DNA of 20,000 nucleotides from Penaeus vannamei (taxonomy: Eukaryota; Arthropoda; Malacostraca; Decapoda; Penaeidae). The translations under genes and the position numbers were made by a program. Shown in pieces: positions 1-18,526 of the stretch; within the stretch, counting starts at the first letter, position 1; each line of letters opens with the position of its first letter. The notes beneath the pieces were generated by a model. The model worked only from the letters and a program-made list of their open reading frames with translations. It was not told the origin of the DNA and ran no database searches. The stretch covers positions 49,583,214 to 49,603,213 of the forward strand of contig NC_091549.1 of assembly GCF_042767895.1 (NCBI RefSeq), read 5' to 3'.

Positions 1-1122
1 GAATCATATAAAAATGAAAGTCATGAATTTTAGATGGCATATTTATGCCAGAACCATGAATGATTCATGGGAGTATTTCACTACTTTGATGCCTCAGAAA
101 CAGAACTTGGGGTAAATAATATTACCACAGGTTACACCAAAAAGACTGCACATTTACCATATTCTTCTCTCACATCACAAGAGCCTCAATGCTCTCGTAA
201 AATTCCCTCTCACCAGAGGACTGATATTAAAGAGTTGTCCCCCTGTTCCCCACGGGAGTGTCCTGAAGGGAATCCTAGGAGGAAGTAAGCTGGATAGGAG
301 TTTAGGCCTTGTGATAGTATTTTCTGCCTTCCTTCTTTTTGCCTTTGTTACTGCTTATATATGCTATTTTTACATGCTTTTTTTTTACTAGTATGATACG
401 ATTGTTCATCACTGATATTTTAGTTGTTTTTATTTGTGGGTTCATTAGTGTATTATTTGAAATGATGCATCCATTATTGGACCACTGATTATTGTTATTA
501 TTACTATTCATGTATATTTTTCATGTCTCCCACTTACTTTTGTTATGATTATCTTTATACTCTTGCTTTTGATGTTGTCAGTATGATGATTATCATTATT
601 ATTAATCCTAATATTTCCTTTTATGATTTACTATGTGCCCTTTCTCTTGTTCATTTAATTTGGCTTCTTTTTTCATTCATCCTCGAAAATAGAAATGGAT
701 GTTGCAAGGCTTCAAACCCGATGCAAACGTGTGACAAGTATTTAAGGCAAGTTATTTTACACGTCTATATTCCCTGCGTTTCTCTTATTCTTCAGCTCAC
801 TTCTTGTAATTTTTCTTCGCTTGCCTCAGATTTTTCTTCGGTCAATCTTGCACCCTTGATTTTAAGTCTTTTCTTATCAATTTTGACTTCCTTGGACCAA
901 GAGATATTATGTATGTATAGTTGTCTGGCATTCAGTTAGAGTCCCTCTTTCCTTTCTTCTATTTTCCTTCCCTCTTTCTCTCTTTCTTTCTTTTGTTAGT
1001 TTCAGTTTCTGTTTCAGTTTTGTCTTATTTCATGATTTGTTGACTCCTCAACTATTCATTACTGATGATGTTCAGAGGATTCGTTCCCTTTTTTCAGACA
1101 CACAAAATATTTTCAAAAGGTC

Positions 1123-1124
<2 letters not shown>
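1..1124. other. AT-rich non-coding sequence, nothing recognised
   Basis: There is no supportable gene. Open frames at 67-288, 302-511 and 523-939 have no recognisable domain, and the last two have compositions expected from T-rich DNA. A pyrimidine-rich patch lies at about 945-995 on the plus strand. Confidence 0.6.

Positions 1125-1211
<87 letters not shown>
1125..1211. repeat. (TA)n microsatellite, about 43 units
   Basis: Uninterrupted TA dinucleotides run through the interval. Such tracts can extrude cruciforms and often misassemble, so the exact length is unreliable. Confidence 0.98.
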
Positions 1212-1214
<3 letters not shown>

Positions 1215-1224
1215 TTTACCATTG

Positions 1225-1570
1225 TTTTTATTGTTGCTGAAGTTATTGTCATTATTGTTAGATTATTATTGTTGTTATATTTGTTAGTATTTTTAATTTT
1301 TCTTATTGTTTATATTATCATTATTATTATTTATTTTTTTAATTGTCATTATTATTGTTGTGTTTATTGTTATCAATACCATTATTATTATTATTATAAT
1401 TATTTCCATAATAGCTCTTCATTTTGATATTGTTATCAATATTGATATCAATATTGTTGATATTATTGATATTATCATTATTATTATTACTATTATTGTT
1501 ATTATTTTTTATTATTATTATTATTATTACTGCTATTACTATTATTATTAATGTCACCATTTCTAATATT
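1225..1570. repeat. Degenerate ATT/GTT trinucleotide repeat block
   Basis: About 340 bp is dominated by ATT, GTT, ATC and related triplets, including sub-motifs such as ATTGATATCAATATTG near 1431-1455. It produces spurious Ile/Tyr-rich frames on the plus strand and Asn-rich frames on the minus strand, none of which are credible genes. Confidence 0.9.
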
Positions 1571-2025
1571 GTCATAAATATTAGATCCTTCTCAGCTCTC
1601 TTCCATTAATATCTTCCTTTTCATTTTATTATTTTATTCTCTTCCCATTTCCTTTTTCTTTTCTTTGTTCTTTTCTTTCTTCTTGTATTTCTTTCACTTC
1701 TTGCATGCTTTAATTCATCATAGCTGAATAGTAGTATATTCAAAAGCTTTAAAAAGATTTTTAAAAAAGAAAAAAAATATACCTGCTCGGAAGATAGTTG
1801 GGGAAGCTGGACAGCAATGTGTTGGTTTTGAAGCAAATTGTATTTGCATCTTAGTGTCGATTGGCTGTTTCACTCCCAGTCCATACATAGGTAAGAGTCA
1901 TAGAGGTAATGGTCCGAGAGATTGTTGCAAGCCAGCAAGTAGATAAGTGAGTATATTATAATTGTTGTTACAGTTTTTCTAAATTATTTATATGTATTCA
2001 TAATCCTACTGTGGATAAAGGTGGA

Positions 2026-2096
2026 TGCTTTGTAATGAAGGGTGGATCTTGTGTATATAAGTGAGGATATGACCACCTTCGTCATTACAAAAAGCA
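2026..2096. repeat. Imperfect inverted repeat (hairpin), about 20-bp arms and 27-nt loop
   Basis: The left arm at 2026-2045 (TGCTTT, GTAATGA, then GGTGG) pairs with the right arm at 2073-2096 (CCACC, TCATTAC, AAAGCA), with small bulges of two to four bases. The loop contains TATATAA. Either strand would fold into a stem-loop of about 70 nt. This could be a fold-back element remnant or a small-RNA hairpin; I cannot tell which. Confidence 0.75.
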
Positions 2097-3096
2097 CGCC
2101 TGCTGTGCTATTGTATTTTTGTAAGATATTTTGACTATTAGAATGTAGGGACACAAAAGGTACTGGATTTTTCCTTTCTTTTAGAGGGAGAGAATGAGAG
2201 AGAAAGAGAGAAAGTAAGGGAGTATTCAACTGTTTTCATATCTTACAATTTCTAGAAGGAAGGACAAGGAGTGATAGGAATGCAAGGGACATGCACTAGT
2301 GTATTGTGCCATTAAGTGGCTAGAAGCACTTGTGTAGTTGGCTGGACTGAGTGGTCTGATGAATGCAGAAAGTATGACATCTTTTAGAGGTGTGGAATAA
2401 AGGAGTTTAGGAAGGTGTATTGGGTCTTTTGAACCCTCTATCTTCTCTGGAATGGAAAGGACTATAATTTGATTGTTTGGGTACATGCATGATTGTATGT
2501 ATATATGTAGATAGATATACATGATCAAGTGGAGAGGGCAGGTTCATTTATTAGTTACATATATAACTGTAGGCAAACCAGTACATAGAAGACATACAAA
2601 TATAAATATATCTATATACATTTATATGTACACAGTATTTTTCATGCCTGTACATATGTTAGTGTATGAATGGTACAGATTCAAATGCAATCTACCTTAA
2701 GTTTATATCAAGAATTATATTATCATACATATTTTATGCTATATATACACATTACTGCTTTGTATTCTGTAAACAAACAGTGAATCAAGTTGACATGTTT
2801 CATACAGCTCTGTTAACTTTATCAGTTTTTTTTTTTTTTTTTCTTTTTTGTAACAATAACAACATTAGAAAAAAATCCAATAGATCTGAGATACACAGTG
2901 ATGCAGAAATAGATTGGGACCCTAGTCGTATATTTGCACTTGTTATATGCAAAAATAGTTTAAATCATAGACTAGAAAGCTGGCACACCACCACTAAAAC
3001 TAGCACGAAAACTAGAAAGAACTTAACCTATGTAAGATTGCCATAATAGGAAGAGTGTAGAGGTTGTAGCTTGTATCCACTGTAAATATGTAATGC

Positions 3097-3147
3097 TGGT
3101 TCCATGTGCTGATTCACAACACATAATCACCATGTTGTCATGGAACC
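3097..3147. repeat. Nested hairpin
   Basis: The outer arms GGTTCCATG (3098-3106) and CATGGAACC (3139-3147) are perfectly complementary. The inner arms ACAACA (3116-3121) and TGTTGT (3133-3138) also pair, leaving a 9-nt bulge on the left and an 11-nt loop. It lies about 60 bp before a double AATAAA on the plus strand. Confidence 0.7.
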
Positions 3148-5211
3148 CAGTTTATGTATTATACTTTAAAAAAGAAATATTTTTCTCCTTCAATTGACTG
3201 ACTGAATAAATAAAGATATATATTTACATCAGACATGTTAACTCTGTAAAGGTGCTTAATTCGTTTAGGAGTTGAATGGCTTCTTTAAAAATGTAACAAA
3301 ACATTAAATAACAAGTAAGTGAAATTAATACATAAAATGGACAGATCTCCCCTCCCCCCTTCTAAAGATAAGAATAAAAAAAGAAGGCATACATACTTCT
3401 AAGGAGTTAGCCAAAAGGAATACTAATTGCATATCCTTTATTTCTTAGTCTCAGTATACCTCTGCTTTATATGCACCAGCGAGCCCTTGTTCGTATGGGG
3501 TTAGGTGAGAATCGCACCTCGTAATGGACAGCAGTTGCACCCCCCTGCCCCTCCCCCGCATACTTGTCCCCCTTCACCCTCTACCCTTCCTGTCCTGTGT
3601 GCCAAGATTCATATTCAGACTGTGGTCAAATTATATAATAGCCAAATTCATAACCGCCAATTGAAACAAAGCTGTCTTCCTGTCATTTTTATTTCTATAT
3701 TTGTTTATATTTTATTCCAATCTCTATTGTTTTATTTACATGTTTAAAAGTACTTTTAGTAATATGGTGTTTTTTTTTCTGTCTTTTTACCAGTATGCTA
3801 TTGTCGCATGAATGGACATGTCTTGCTCAAATGTGAACCCAAAGACTATTCTATAAATTGGAAGCTCAGAATGGGGTTTTAGCATAATATCGATAATGAC
3901 TGGTTTTCTGTATATGCATTAAAAGACTAGGTAGATAAAATGTTTTTCTTTTTTTTCTGTAATACTTGTGTACATAACGTGGCCGAGTGCAATGCTGTTT
4001 CTTGGGGTTTGCCCCTCTTGGGACAGTTTTTAAATGTTAAACTCTATTTTTAACCCATGTAAAAATAGTTTTGGATCAATGAAATAGCCATTGTAATGCT
4101 GAAGAATCCTGAGATAATTTTATATGAAAATATTATTTTCAAGTAGTGGTTCATATTAACAAATTCCAGTAGAACCATATAGCAGGAACAAGCAATATAC
4201 TGAAATGTGTTCATAAGCGTATTTTGTATGTTGTGGGTACCACAGAGTGACCGTGATACTTTCAGAGTGTATTATGTAATGCAAGGAGTACCATGGACAA
4301 AATGGTACTGGTTACTCTTGGAAGACTGTATGACAACTTTCTGCCATTTTATTTTCTATCTCATATTAAAAGAGGGTTTACAATCAATATGCCTTTGTTC
4401 CATTTACTCCCTATGAAGGCTCTGCAGTAACCTCAGGATTGCCTTGTTGTCACAGTCATCTGGAGCCCTTATCTGATCAGGCTTTCTAGTACTCTTTTTT
4501 TTCTTTTCTTTTGCCAGCTGCTCAGAACAAGCACTCTGACATTTAAAGAAAATACCTTGAAGGAAGAGTGTAAGTGTCACTTTGAAATGGTTCATACCCT
4601 GGAACTTCTCCTATAATAAAAGATGATTGGAACCTATTAGAGCAGGCTTTCACTGCAACATAAGTGAATATTGTTGGACAAGGGAACAAGTGGAAGACTT
4701 ATTTCATAAGTTTTCAATCAAGACATTATATGGCAGAAGTTATTCTTGAGAATAGAATTGATTGCATGTCAGAAGAGGAGCAATTTAAATGGAACTATAC
4801 CATGGAAGGAGCCATTCCTAAAAGGCAGAGTTAACTGTAATTCTGCTTTAAATACATTTTGATTTAATTTTTCTTTCATTACAATTCTCTCTACTAATGA
4901 ATTTGGTGCTTGGAATATCAGCAGAGTTGGTTTTATGGCATAAGAGTTCTATCTGTACAAATAATTTTTGAAGAGAAAGGAAAGTGTGTTTTCAGCTACA
5001 CATGAAATATGTTCTGGGTCATCCCACAGATGTTATTGCTCTTCCTATTTTCAGAAAACTGTTTTGGTTGAGAAAACTTCATTTTTGCCAATTATTAGAA
5101 AATACAGTTTGCCTCCTTGCAGACTGCTAGATTTTGTATAACAAGTATGAATTCTTTTTGTATCTGAAATATGGTGTATTTTTTAAGATATGGTTGAAAA
5201 TGACTGCAGTA

Positions 5212-5427
5212 AGGCATGTCTAGATGAATGGGACTGATTGGCAGGCATGCCTTGGAAATGATATTAAAGGCAGGCATGCCTTGGAAATGATATTAAAGGC
5301 AGGCAAAACTACTGATTTATGACTAGTTTGCCCATCTCTTGACCAACTTCTCAGGCATGCCTGCTGATCAGGCCTACTCATCTGGACATGCCTGTAGACC
5401 ATACCTTCCGGAATACAAGACATGCTA
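5212..5427. promoter_or_regulatory. Cluster of RRRCATGYYY palindromic sites
   Basis: Five perfect matches occur at 5212-5221, 5243-5252, 5272-5281, 5353-5362 and 5384-5393, and a 9/10 match at 5418-5427. RRRCWWGYYY is the known half-site consensus of the p53/p63/p73 family. The sites themselves are seen directly. A regulatory role is inference, since the spacers are longer than the usual 0-13 bp between paired half-sites. Confidence 0.35.
5241..5303. repeat. 29-bp tandem repeat, about 2.2 copies
   Basis: The unit starts at 5241 and again at 5270, with a partial third copy at 5299. Each full copy contains the palindrome AGGCATGCCT followed by TGGAAATGATATTAA. The two full copies look identical, implying a recent duplication. 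Confidence 0.9.
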
Positions 5428-6609
5428 CATTCCAATATTAATGAATTTGTATTTTCCATTTTTTCCCCTTTCCTTTTATCACGTTTTCCATGAAGGAAAC
5501 AAAAATGGGATAGTGTATTTCTCTTGTAATTCTCCCAAAGGTTAGGTTTATCATCCCTTTGAAAGTTCCTGCACTTTGAAAAACTTTTGAGAAGAGGAAA
5601 AGGATGTACACAGGATATTGCATGGGCAGTTAACAAAATTTGTCTTTGCAATACTGAGAACTAGTCTCATTAGGAGTTTGTTCTATGCAGATGCATAATG
5701 AAAAAAAGGCAATGTTGATATTTCGTGTAATATGTAAGTTCCTATCCTTACTAAATAGAGTTGGAAAAAAGTGAATCCAGCTTATACTTCACTCTTCGTA
5801 ACTTCATCCCTAAATTTGCTTGCTTATACATCTTTCTACACATCCCTCCTTACTATCCAGACAATTAACATTGAATATCAGAGCCAAAATTGATGAATAT
5901 ATATTAGGAGGAGCTGATAAATAAAGTTTGAAAGTATAATTCGTAAAAATGTATAAAAGTATTGTACCTGTTTTGGAGAACTATATTTGAAGTTTATGTG
6001 AAGAAACATTATTAGGGATAACCTTTTTTTCTGGCCTTTTGATCTTTTGTCACTTTTCCAAGGTTCAGTTCCTTACTTTAGTTTAAGACAGTATATGGTA
6101 TGCATAAGCTATATATATATTTTTTTTTACCAAGGTTTTTCAAGCTCTAGTCACAGACAAAAATACAAGATATATAGCATAATAAAGATTTAATTTCTTT
6201 AGAACAGAGGGATGGGTACTATAATGAAAAATATTAAATGGGGATGTTAATTCCCCACCCATGATCAGGCCATAGACAAACATTTTCTGAAAAATATAAA
6301 TGTACGAGACGATCTTACATGACAGCTTATCATCTCAACGTACAATCTTTTGTCTCTTCATTTCCATATCTTACATTTCCTTCCTCCCCCCATTTTCTGG
6401 AGATATAATGCATTGTCCATAAAGAGAACAATTCCCATTTCCATCCTTGTGGTACCTTACAAGTATGTAAAATTTATGATCATGTGTGTTAATAAAGTGC
6501 ATACTCAATTTTCTATTTGTGTTTATTTTTCTTAGTTGTCTCCACTATTACATTCACATAAAACATTGTACTGTTTATGTAAAGGTAAACAAGTGGGTAC
6601 AGATTGAAA

Positions 6610-6617
6610 TGACGTCA
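6610..6617. promoter_or_regulatory. Perfect CRE palindrome TGACGTCA
   Basis: This is an exact CREB/ATF consensus in otherwise AT-rich DNA. No associated promoter is recognised, so it may be chance. Confidence 0.25.
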
Positions 6618-6708
6618 TGAGCAGGCAAATTACTCTACTAACCACTTCCCGCTGGGTGATGTGTGTGTACATGCCACGACTGCTAAGGACAAAGTACTGG
6701 TTGAATAA

Positions 6709-6722
6709 AACGTGGCCACGTT
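6709..6722. repeat. 14-bp perfect palindrome AACGTGGCCACGTT
   Basis: The site is self-complementary over all 14 bases and presents ACGTG, the core of hypoxia-response elements, on both strands. It lies 92 bp from the CRE at 6610. Function is not shown. Confidence 0.5.
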
Positions 6723-6846
6723 GTCGGCTCATGGGACAAAGCTGTTTTTTGTCTGATAGTAGCAGCATAATTTGTGTGGTAAGCCTTTTAGGCAATAGCG
6801 CTTAAATTGAAGGTAAACATTCAAAAATATAATTTTAAGAATTGTT

Positions 6847-6993
6847 ATTGTAATGTTGCCCACAACTACTGAACGAGCTAGCCGTAAACAGGGGAAACTG
6901 TTGATGTACTTCAATATACCCATGATACAGTTGCCCGCCAATCATGACCACTTCTGTGGCGAGGCCTTAATAAAACAATGGGCAACAGTCAAT
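6847..6993. repeat. Short imperfect inverted repeat pair
   Basis: ATTGTAATGTTGCCCA at 6847-6862 and the reverse complement of 6979-6993, ATTGACTGTTGCCCA, share ATTG and TGTTGCCCA, with one gap between them. The arms are about 116 bp apart. This could be a decayed fold-back element or chance. Confidence 0.35.
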
Positions 6994-7043
6994 GTTGGTT
7001 TAAAATATTTATATATTCAGATCTTGGTATTAAGCAATAGGAC

Positions 7044-7049
7044 TTTATT
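7044..7049 (-). terminator. Candidate polyadenylation signal AATAAA
   Basis: This is the first canonical AATAAA hexamer on the gene strand after the TGA at 7931-7929. Sequence just beyond it is AT-rich without a clear GU-rich element, so this is only the best positional candidate. Confidence 0.25.
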
Positions 7050-7928
7050 CAAACTAAAATCAAAGGCATTTAAATACCCATGTCTATGTCATTCTTTTAT
7101 AGCATCTTGTACCTTTGTGCTATGAGTTAGAAAGTTTGTTCTATGCTCTCCAGGTGTTCATTTATATTGAAAATTAAGGAAATACAGGGTGCAGGAAGCA
7201 AGCAAGCATGTCATGCAAGGTGATAATGATTTATCAAAATATTAGATTGCATTACATGCCTATTCTGGTTTATGGATTTCTGGATTATCCTGTCATCTTT
7301 ACATCCCACTTGATTGCATGTTGATTCTCACCTTTTTTATAATTAAATGTGATTCATTATTCAAACTTTACAAAGAATATGAGGTGCCTTTGGTTTTCAC
7401 CAATAATAACACTATTTACCCCTCTTTACTGGAATACACGAGACAAGTTAATAGATTTGTGCAGTCATTTTTTATGTAAAAATGACAAATTATGCTGGAT
7501 TTTTTGTAGCTTTATCTGTAATGGAGTTTTACCAAAGATATATTGGTGCAATCTTCCATTCTTATGATTTTGCATATGCAATCAATCTAAAGTATTCACA
7601 TTCTGTAACTCTGGTACATGTAGTTTATCTTTAAAAATATTTTAAAAGGATGATCAATGAAACAGCATTTAAATATATAAATATTTGTTCGTCCAGTGAT
7701 ACAAAAGAGTACCAACTCCCTGGTGACGTCTCTCTTAAATATGCAAAAGAGCAGAGAGGAGTAAAATACAACTCTCGTAATACTGGAAAATCACTTCCAT
7801 TGGATGTTATTCGAGCATTAAAAATTCCAAGTATATTTTTCATAATGTACAAGTCACAGGAAACTGAATACAATAAAGATGTCTTGTAGTATCACCAGGG
7901 ACTATCACAGTCGCGATGGCCAAGGAAG
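7044..7928 (-). other. Probable 3' UTR of the pyrophosphatase gene
   Basis: This AT-rich stretch follows the stop codon on the gene strand. The first AATAAA I see on the minus strand is at 7049-7044 (TTTATT on the plus strand), giving a UTR of about 0.9 kb. The true cleavage site could be earlier with a variant signal, or further left. A plus-strand open frame at 7650-7889 lies antisense here; I do not consider it a gene. Confidence 0.4.
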
Positions 7929-14772
<6,844 letters not shown>

Positions 14773-14838
14773 TTGCTCAAGCAAAGGGAATAAATAAAAA
14801 GATGACAACCACTAACTTCGCGACCCTTCGGTTAGGCT

Positions 14839-14856
14839 TTTAGCGCATGTGCTAAA
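14839..14856. repeat. 18-bp near-perfect palindrome upstream of the start codon
   Basis: TTTAGCGCATGTGCTAAA pairs with itself at 8 of 9 positions. It lies 67-84 bp upstream of the ATG, within the likely 5' UTR or core promoter. Possible dimeric factor site; function not shown. Confidence 0.45.
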
Positions 14857-15184
14857 TCACGCTCGCTAAGGACTTCAAGACGAATCAAAGGAAAATCTAC
14901 AGAAGGATCTTATCGACGCTACCAATAGGGTACATAACCCTCACTATAAAGTTGCAATCTACTTGGAACTCGCGTCCCCACGCCGGCAGATCAGCCAGAA
15001 TGACGTCGCTGAGCAGCGGCGGGCACAGGCACGACTTCGGGGCCAGCCTCGAGCGGCACGGAGAGCGCGCGAGCGACGGCGACGTCTTCGCGCGTCGGGA
15101 CCGAAGGGGAGCCAAGAGCGCGTCGAGCGAGACTGCGCGGGGCGGCCGGGCGCTCGAGCGTATATGTGTGCCGCCTGGGTCTCT

Positions 15185-15210
15185 CCCTCGGGACCCCTCG
15201 GGACCCCTCG
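15185..15210. repeat. 10-bp tandem repeat, about 2.5 copies
   Basis: GGACCCCTCG occurs back to back at 15191 and 15201, preceded by a partial copy. It lies directly before a C-rich tract. Confidence 0.75.
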
Positions 15211-17030
15211 GCCCCCCCGCCCCCCTCACCCCACTTCTGCCACAGACTCCACGCCTCAATCTCCATCTCCATTATTTCTTTTGTCATTTATTTTGACTGA
15301 GCTAAATCCATTTAAACATCGACATGACACGAAATGTATGTTACACTCATGACTAACGAAATGTATACTTTTAAAAAGCAAATTAATCGATGTTATTTTC
15401 TAAACATAATTTCTGACAGACCAACAAGGAAGCACAAGACAAAAAGAAAAGAAAAAGGAGGGACCTTTCCTCGTACATCGCCACGCGCTCTCCGCAATTC
15501 CAGCAACCTCGTTTCGACGCTCTTCTCGCAGACTCCTCGCTTCCCGGCACAGGCGCTCGTGGAGTGGCGGAGGCGAAGAATAATCTGAATAATCTGGTTC
15601 CAAGAACAAAAAGGGACACGCGGCTACGATTATCACGGACCCGGACTCGTCTCGGCAGGCAGTAGAATCGCTTGCACAAGGCGAGGCAGACGAACGGGCG
15701 AAGTACAAGTGAATATGGACGACACGAGAAATTGAAAATATTTACATAAAATCCTGATTGGGTCGTGATGAACTAGTGGAGGGAAAACAGGGCTTGTTTG
15801 ACAAACTCAGCGACAGAAATAATGAATAATGACCTCGATCCAAGATTTTTATTTTTATTTTATTTCATCATCCAGTGATCTGCCGTCACTCCTCCCCCGT
15901 CATTTCATCGCACGAAATCACCCTCATTACACCTCGCGCCCCTCCCACCCTCCCTGCCCCCGTACCTCGAGGGCGTCACACAAGAGGCACCTTTCCGTCA
16001 GCAGCGCCGCAACAAAAGGCCCGGCGCCCTTGGAAGAATGACCTTCCTCGAGTGGCTAATCTAATCACACGCAAGATACGTCAGGCAATAATATCCTGCC
16101 CGTCGCCGAGTCCATCTTCACCCTTCCGCCGCCGCCTCCTTGCAGCGGACAGTCCATGCGCTCTGCCGGGTCTCCAGCCCTCGAGTCACGCTACTCCTCG
16201 AATTCGAATGTGCCCGTCGCAGTTCTCGAAAGACAAGTTACGAAACAAAGTCGAAAACTGAAAATCCAATGCTAAAAACGCGGTATAATAACATACAATT
16301 CCGTAATATTTCGGTTTGCTTTCAACCGCTTTTTCAATTACTTGAATAACATCGCTGAAGACGCCACCATTATGCCCTGAACCTGCACAGTAATTTCGGG
16401 ATTCACCCCCATTCTAGCGACTCCCTAAATCCCATTCACAAAATCACAAAGGACAACTTCCCCACAATAGCACTGCCCGCACACGCGTACCGGATCTCGA
16501 CCGCGAGCGTAAGCAGACGAAAGTTTTGTGGCCTTCACCTAGACCTCAGGAAAGGTCGCCGGTTCGACGGGATGCGCGCCAGTAGTTTCGGTTCAGGATT
16601 TTCATAGCCGGCCACGCAGGCAGCGCGCGCGCGCGCGCACACGCACGTCGAGAGGGGAACGGAACGCTTCCCTTACCACAGATATTATCACTGATCGTGG
16701 GTTCTGGAAGCTGACGGCGAAATGAGCACAAGAAAGCAACTGAAGTCAAGAGCAAAACGCACATCTAAATGGAACACGAGAAAACAAACAAAACAAAATA
16801 AAAAATAAATAGGGCAACCTAGAAGCGTACTAAATAACAGCTATCAATGCTCGTGGCACTGCGACACAGCCGCACCTACAAACGCAAATTGGCAAGAGAA
16901 AGTATTCGCAAAAGTGGTCCAACTACGGAGGTTGGGAGAAAAAAACTCGTTTGTGCATCGGCTGCGAAGATTAATGCAGGGGTTTTTCTCTCTTTCTCCT
17001 TAGCAACCCGGCTAAAGTAGAAATGGTGGA

Positions 17031-18035
<1,005 letters not shown>

Positions 18036-18420
18036 CGGGAATGGGCAGAAGTGAAGGAAGAGAGGAAGTGGAAAGGAAGAGAGGGGAAGGAGGGCGGGAG
18101 AAGGAGGAAGCGATGGAGGAGACAAAGAAGGGGGAAGATGGAGAGAGACAGATGGTGAGTCGGGGGAGATAGAGGGAGGAGTGAGGGGGGGAGGTAGATT
18201 CGGGAGTGGGGGGGGGGGGGGGAGAAAAAGAGAGAAGAGAGAGAGGGGAGAAGAGAGAAACCGCACGCACAAGTATGAGACAGCAAACGCCGCTGACCCG
18301 TGAAGCAGTCCTCGAACAGGAAAACACCGGAGGAAAAAAAAAGAGAAGAGAAGAGGCAAAAGAAGGAAGAGGAACAAACACGCGAGGAAAAGAAAGGAGG
18401 AGATGAAAAGAAACGCCATT
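18036..18420. repeat. Second purine-rich tract with a 15-base G-run
   Basis: A/G-dominated plus strand, interrupted by a more mixed stretch at about 18260-18330. An uninterrupted run of G lies at 18208-18222. As with the first tract, the long Pro/Ser/Leu frames on the other strand are artefacts. Confidence 0.8.
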
Positions 18421-18526
18421 CGGACTGGTTCCATCCTCTCGGGGAAACCTCAATTGGTGGGTCTGAACCTCGGGTCTGAACCTAATTTCCTCGCGGAGAA
18501 CTTTCTTCTCGGGTATTCGATGTGGT

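Larger units (their letters stand above)
1571..7043. other. Long AT-rich intergenic stretch without a supportable gene
   Basis: There are only short open frames (under about 145 codons), with no recognisable domain and no convincing splice-linked exon set on either strand. It contains T-rich and A-rich runs, the hairpins at 2026-2096 and 3097-3147, the tandem repeat and palindrome cluster at 5212-5427, and the palindromes at 6610-6722. Several AATAAA hexamers occur on the plus strand, for example overlapping copies at 3205-3214, but nothing links them to a coding exon in the window. Confidence 0.5.
14773..16760 (-). promoter_or_regulatory. GC/CpG-rich region upstream of the pyrophosphatase start: probable 5' UTR and promoter
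   Basis: From the start codon rightwards, the sequence is clearly richer in GC and CpG than the 1-13 kb region, with clusters near 15000-15220 and 15870-16200. Elements seen are ATTGG (inverted CCAAT) at 14936-14932, a C-rich Sp1-like tract at 15210-15235, and a CRE-like TGACGTCG at 15001-15008. Also present are the near-palindrome at 14839-14856 and a (CG)n run near 16623-16639. I cannot fix a transcription start site. Open frames here on both strands have no recognisable domains. Confidence 0.4.

Noticed and set aside
1065..1427. Ile/Tyr-rich frames over the TA and ATT repeats
   Set aside because: Direct translation of microsatellite DNA.
5220..5651. 143-codon minus-strand frame
   Set aside because: No recognisable domain, and it runs through the 29-bp tandem repeat. 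There are no splice-linked partners.
7650..7889. 79-codon plus-strand frame with fairly normal amino-acid composition
   Set aside because: It lies antisense to the probable 3' UTR, shows no recognisable domain, and is within chance length for the composition. It would be reconsidered only with expression data.
14773..14808. Extending the pyrophosphatase start upstream to 14808
   Set aside because: The codon there is TTG, not ATG. The first ATG after the in-frame TAG is at 14772, in a good initiation context.
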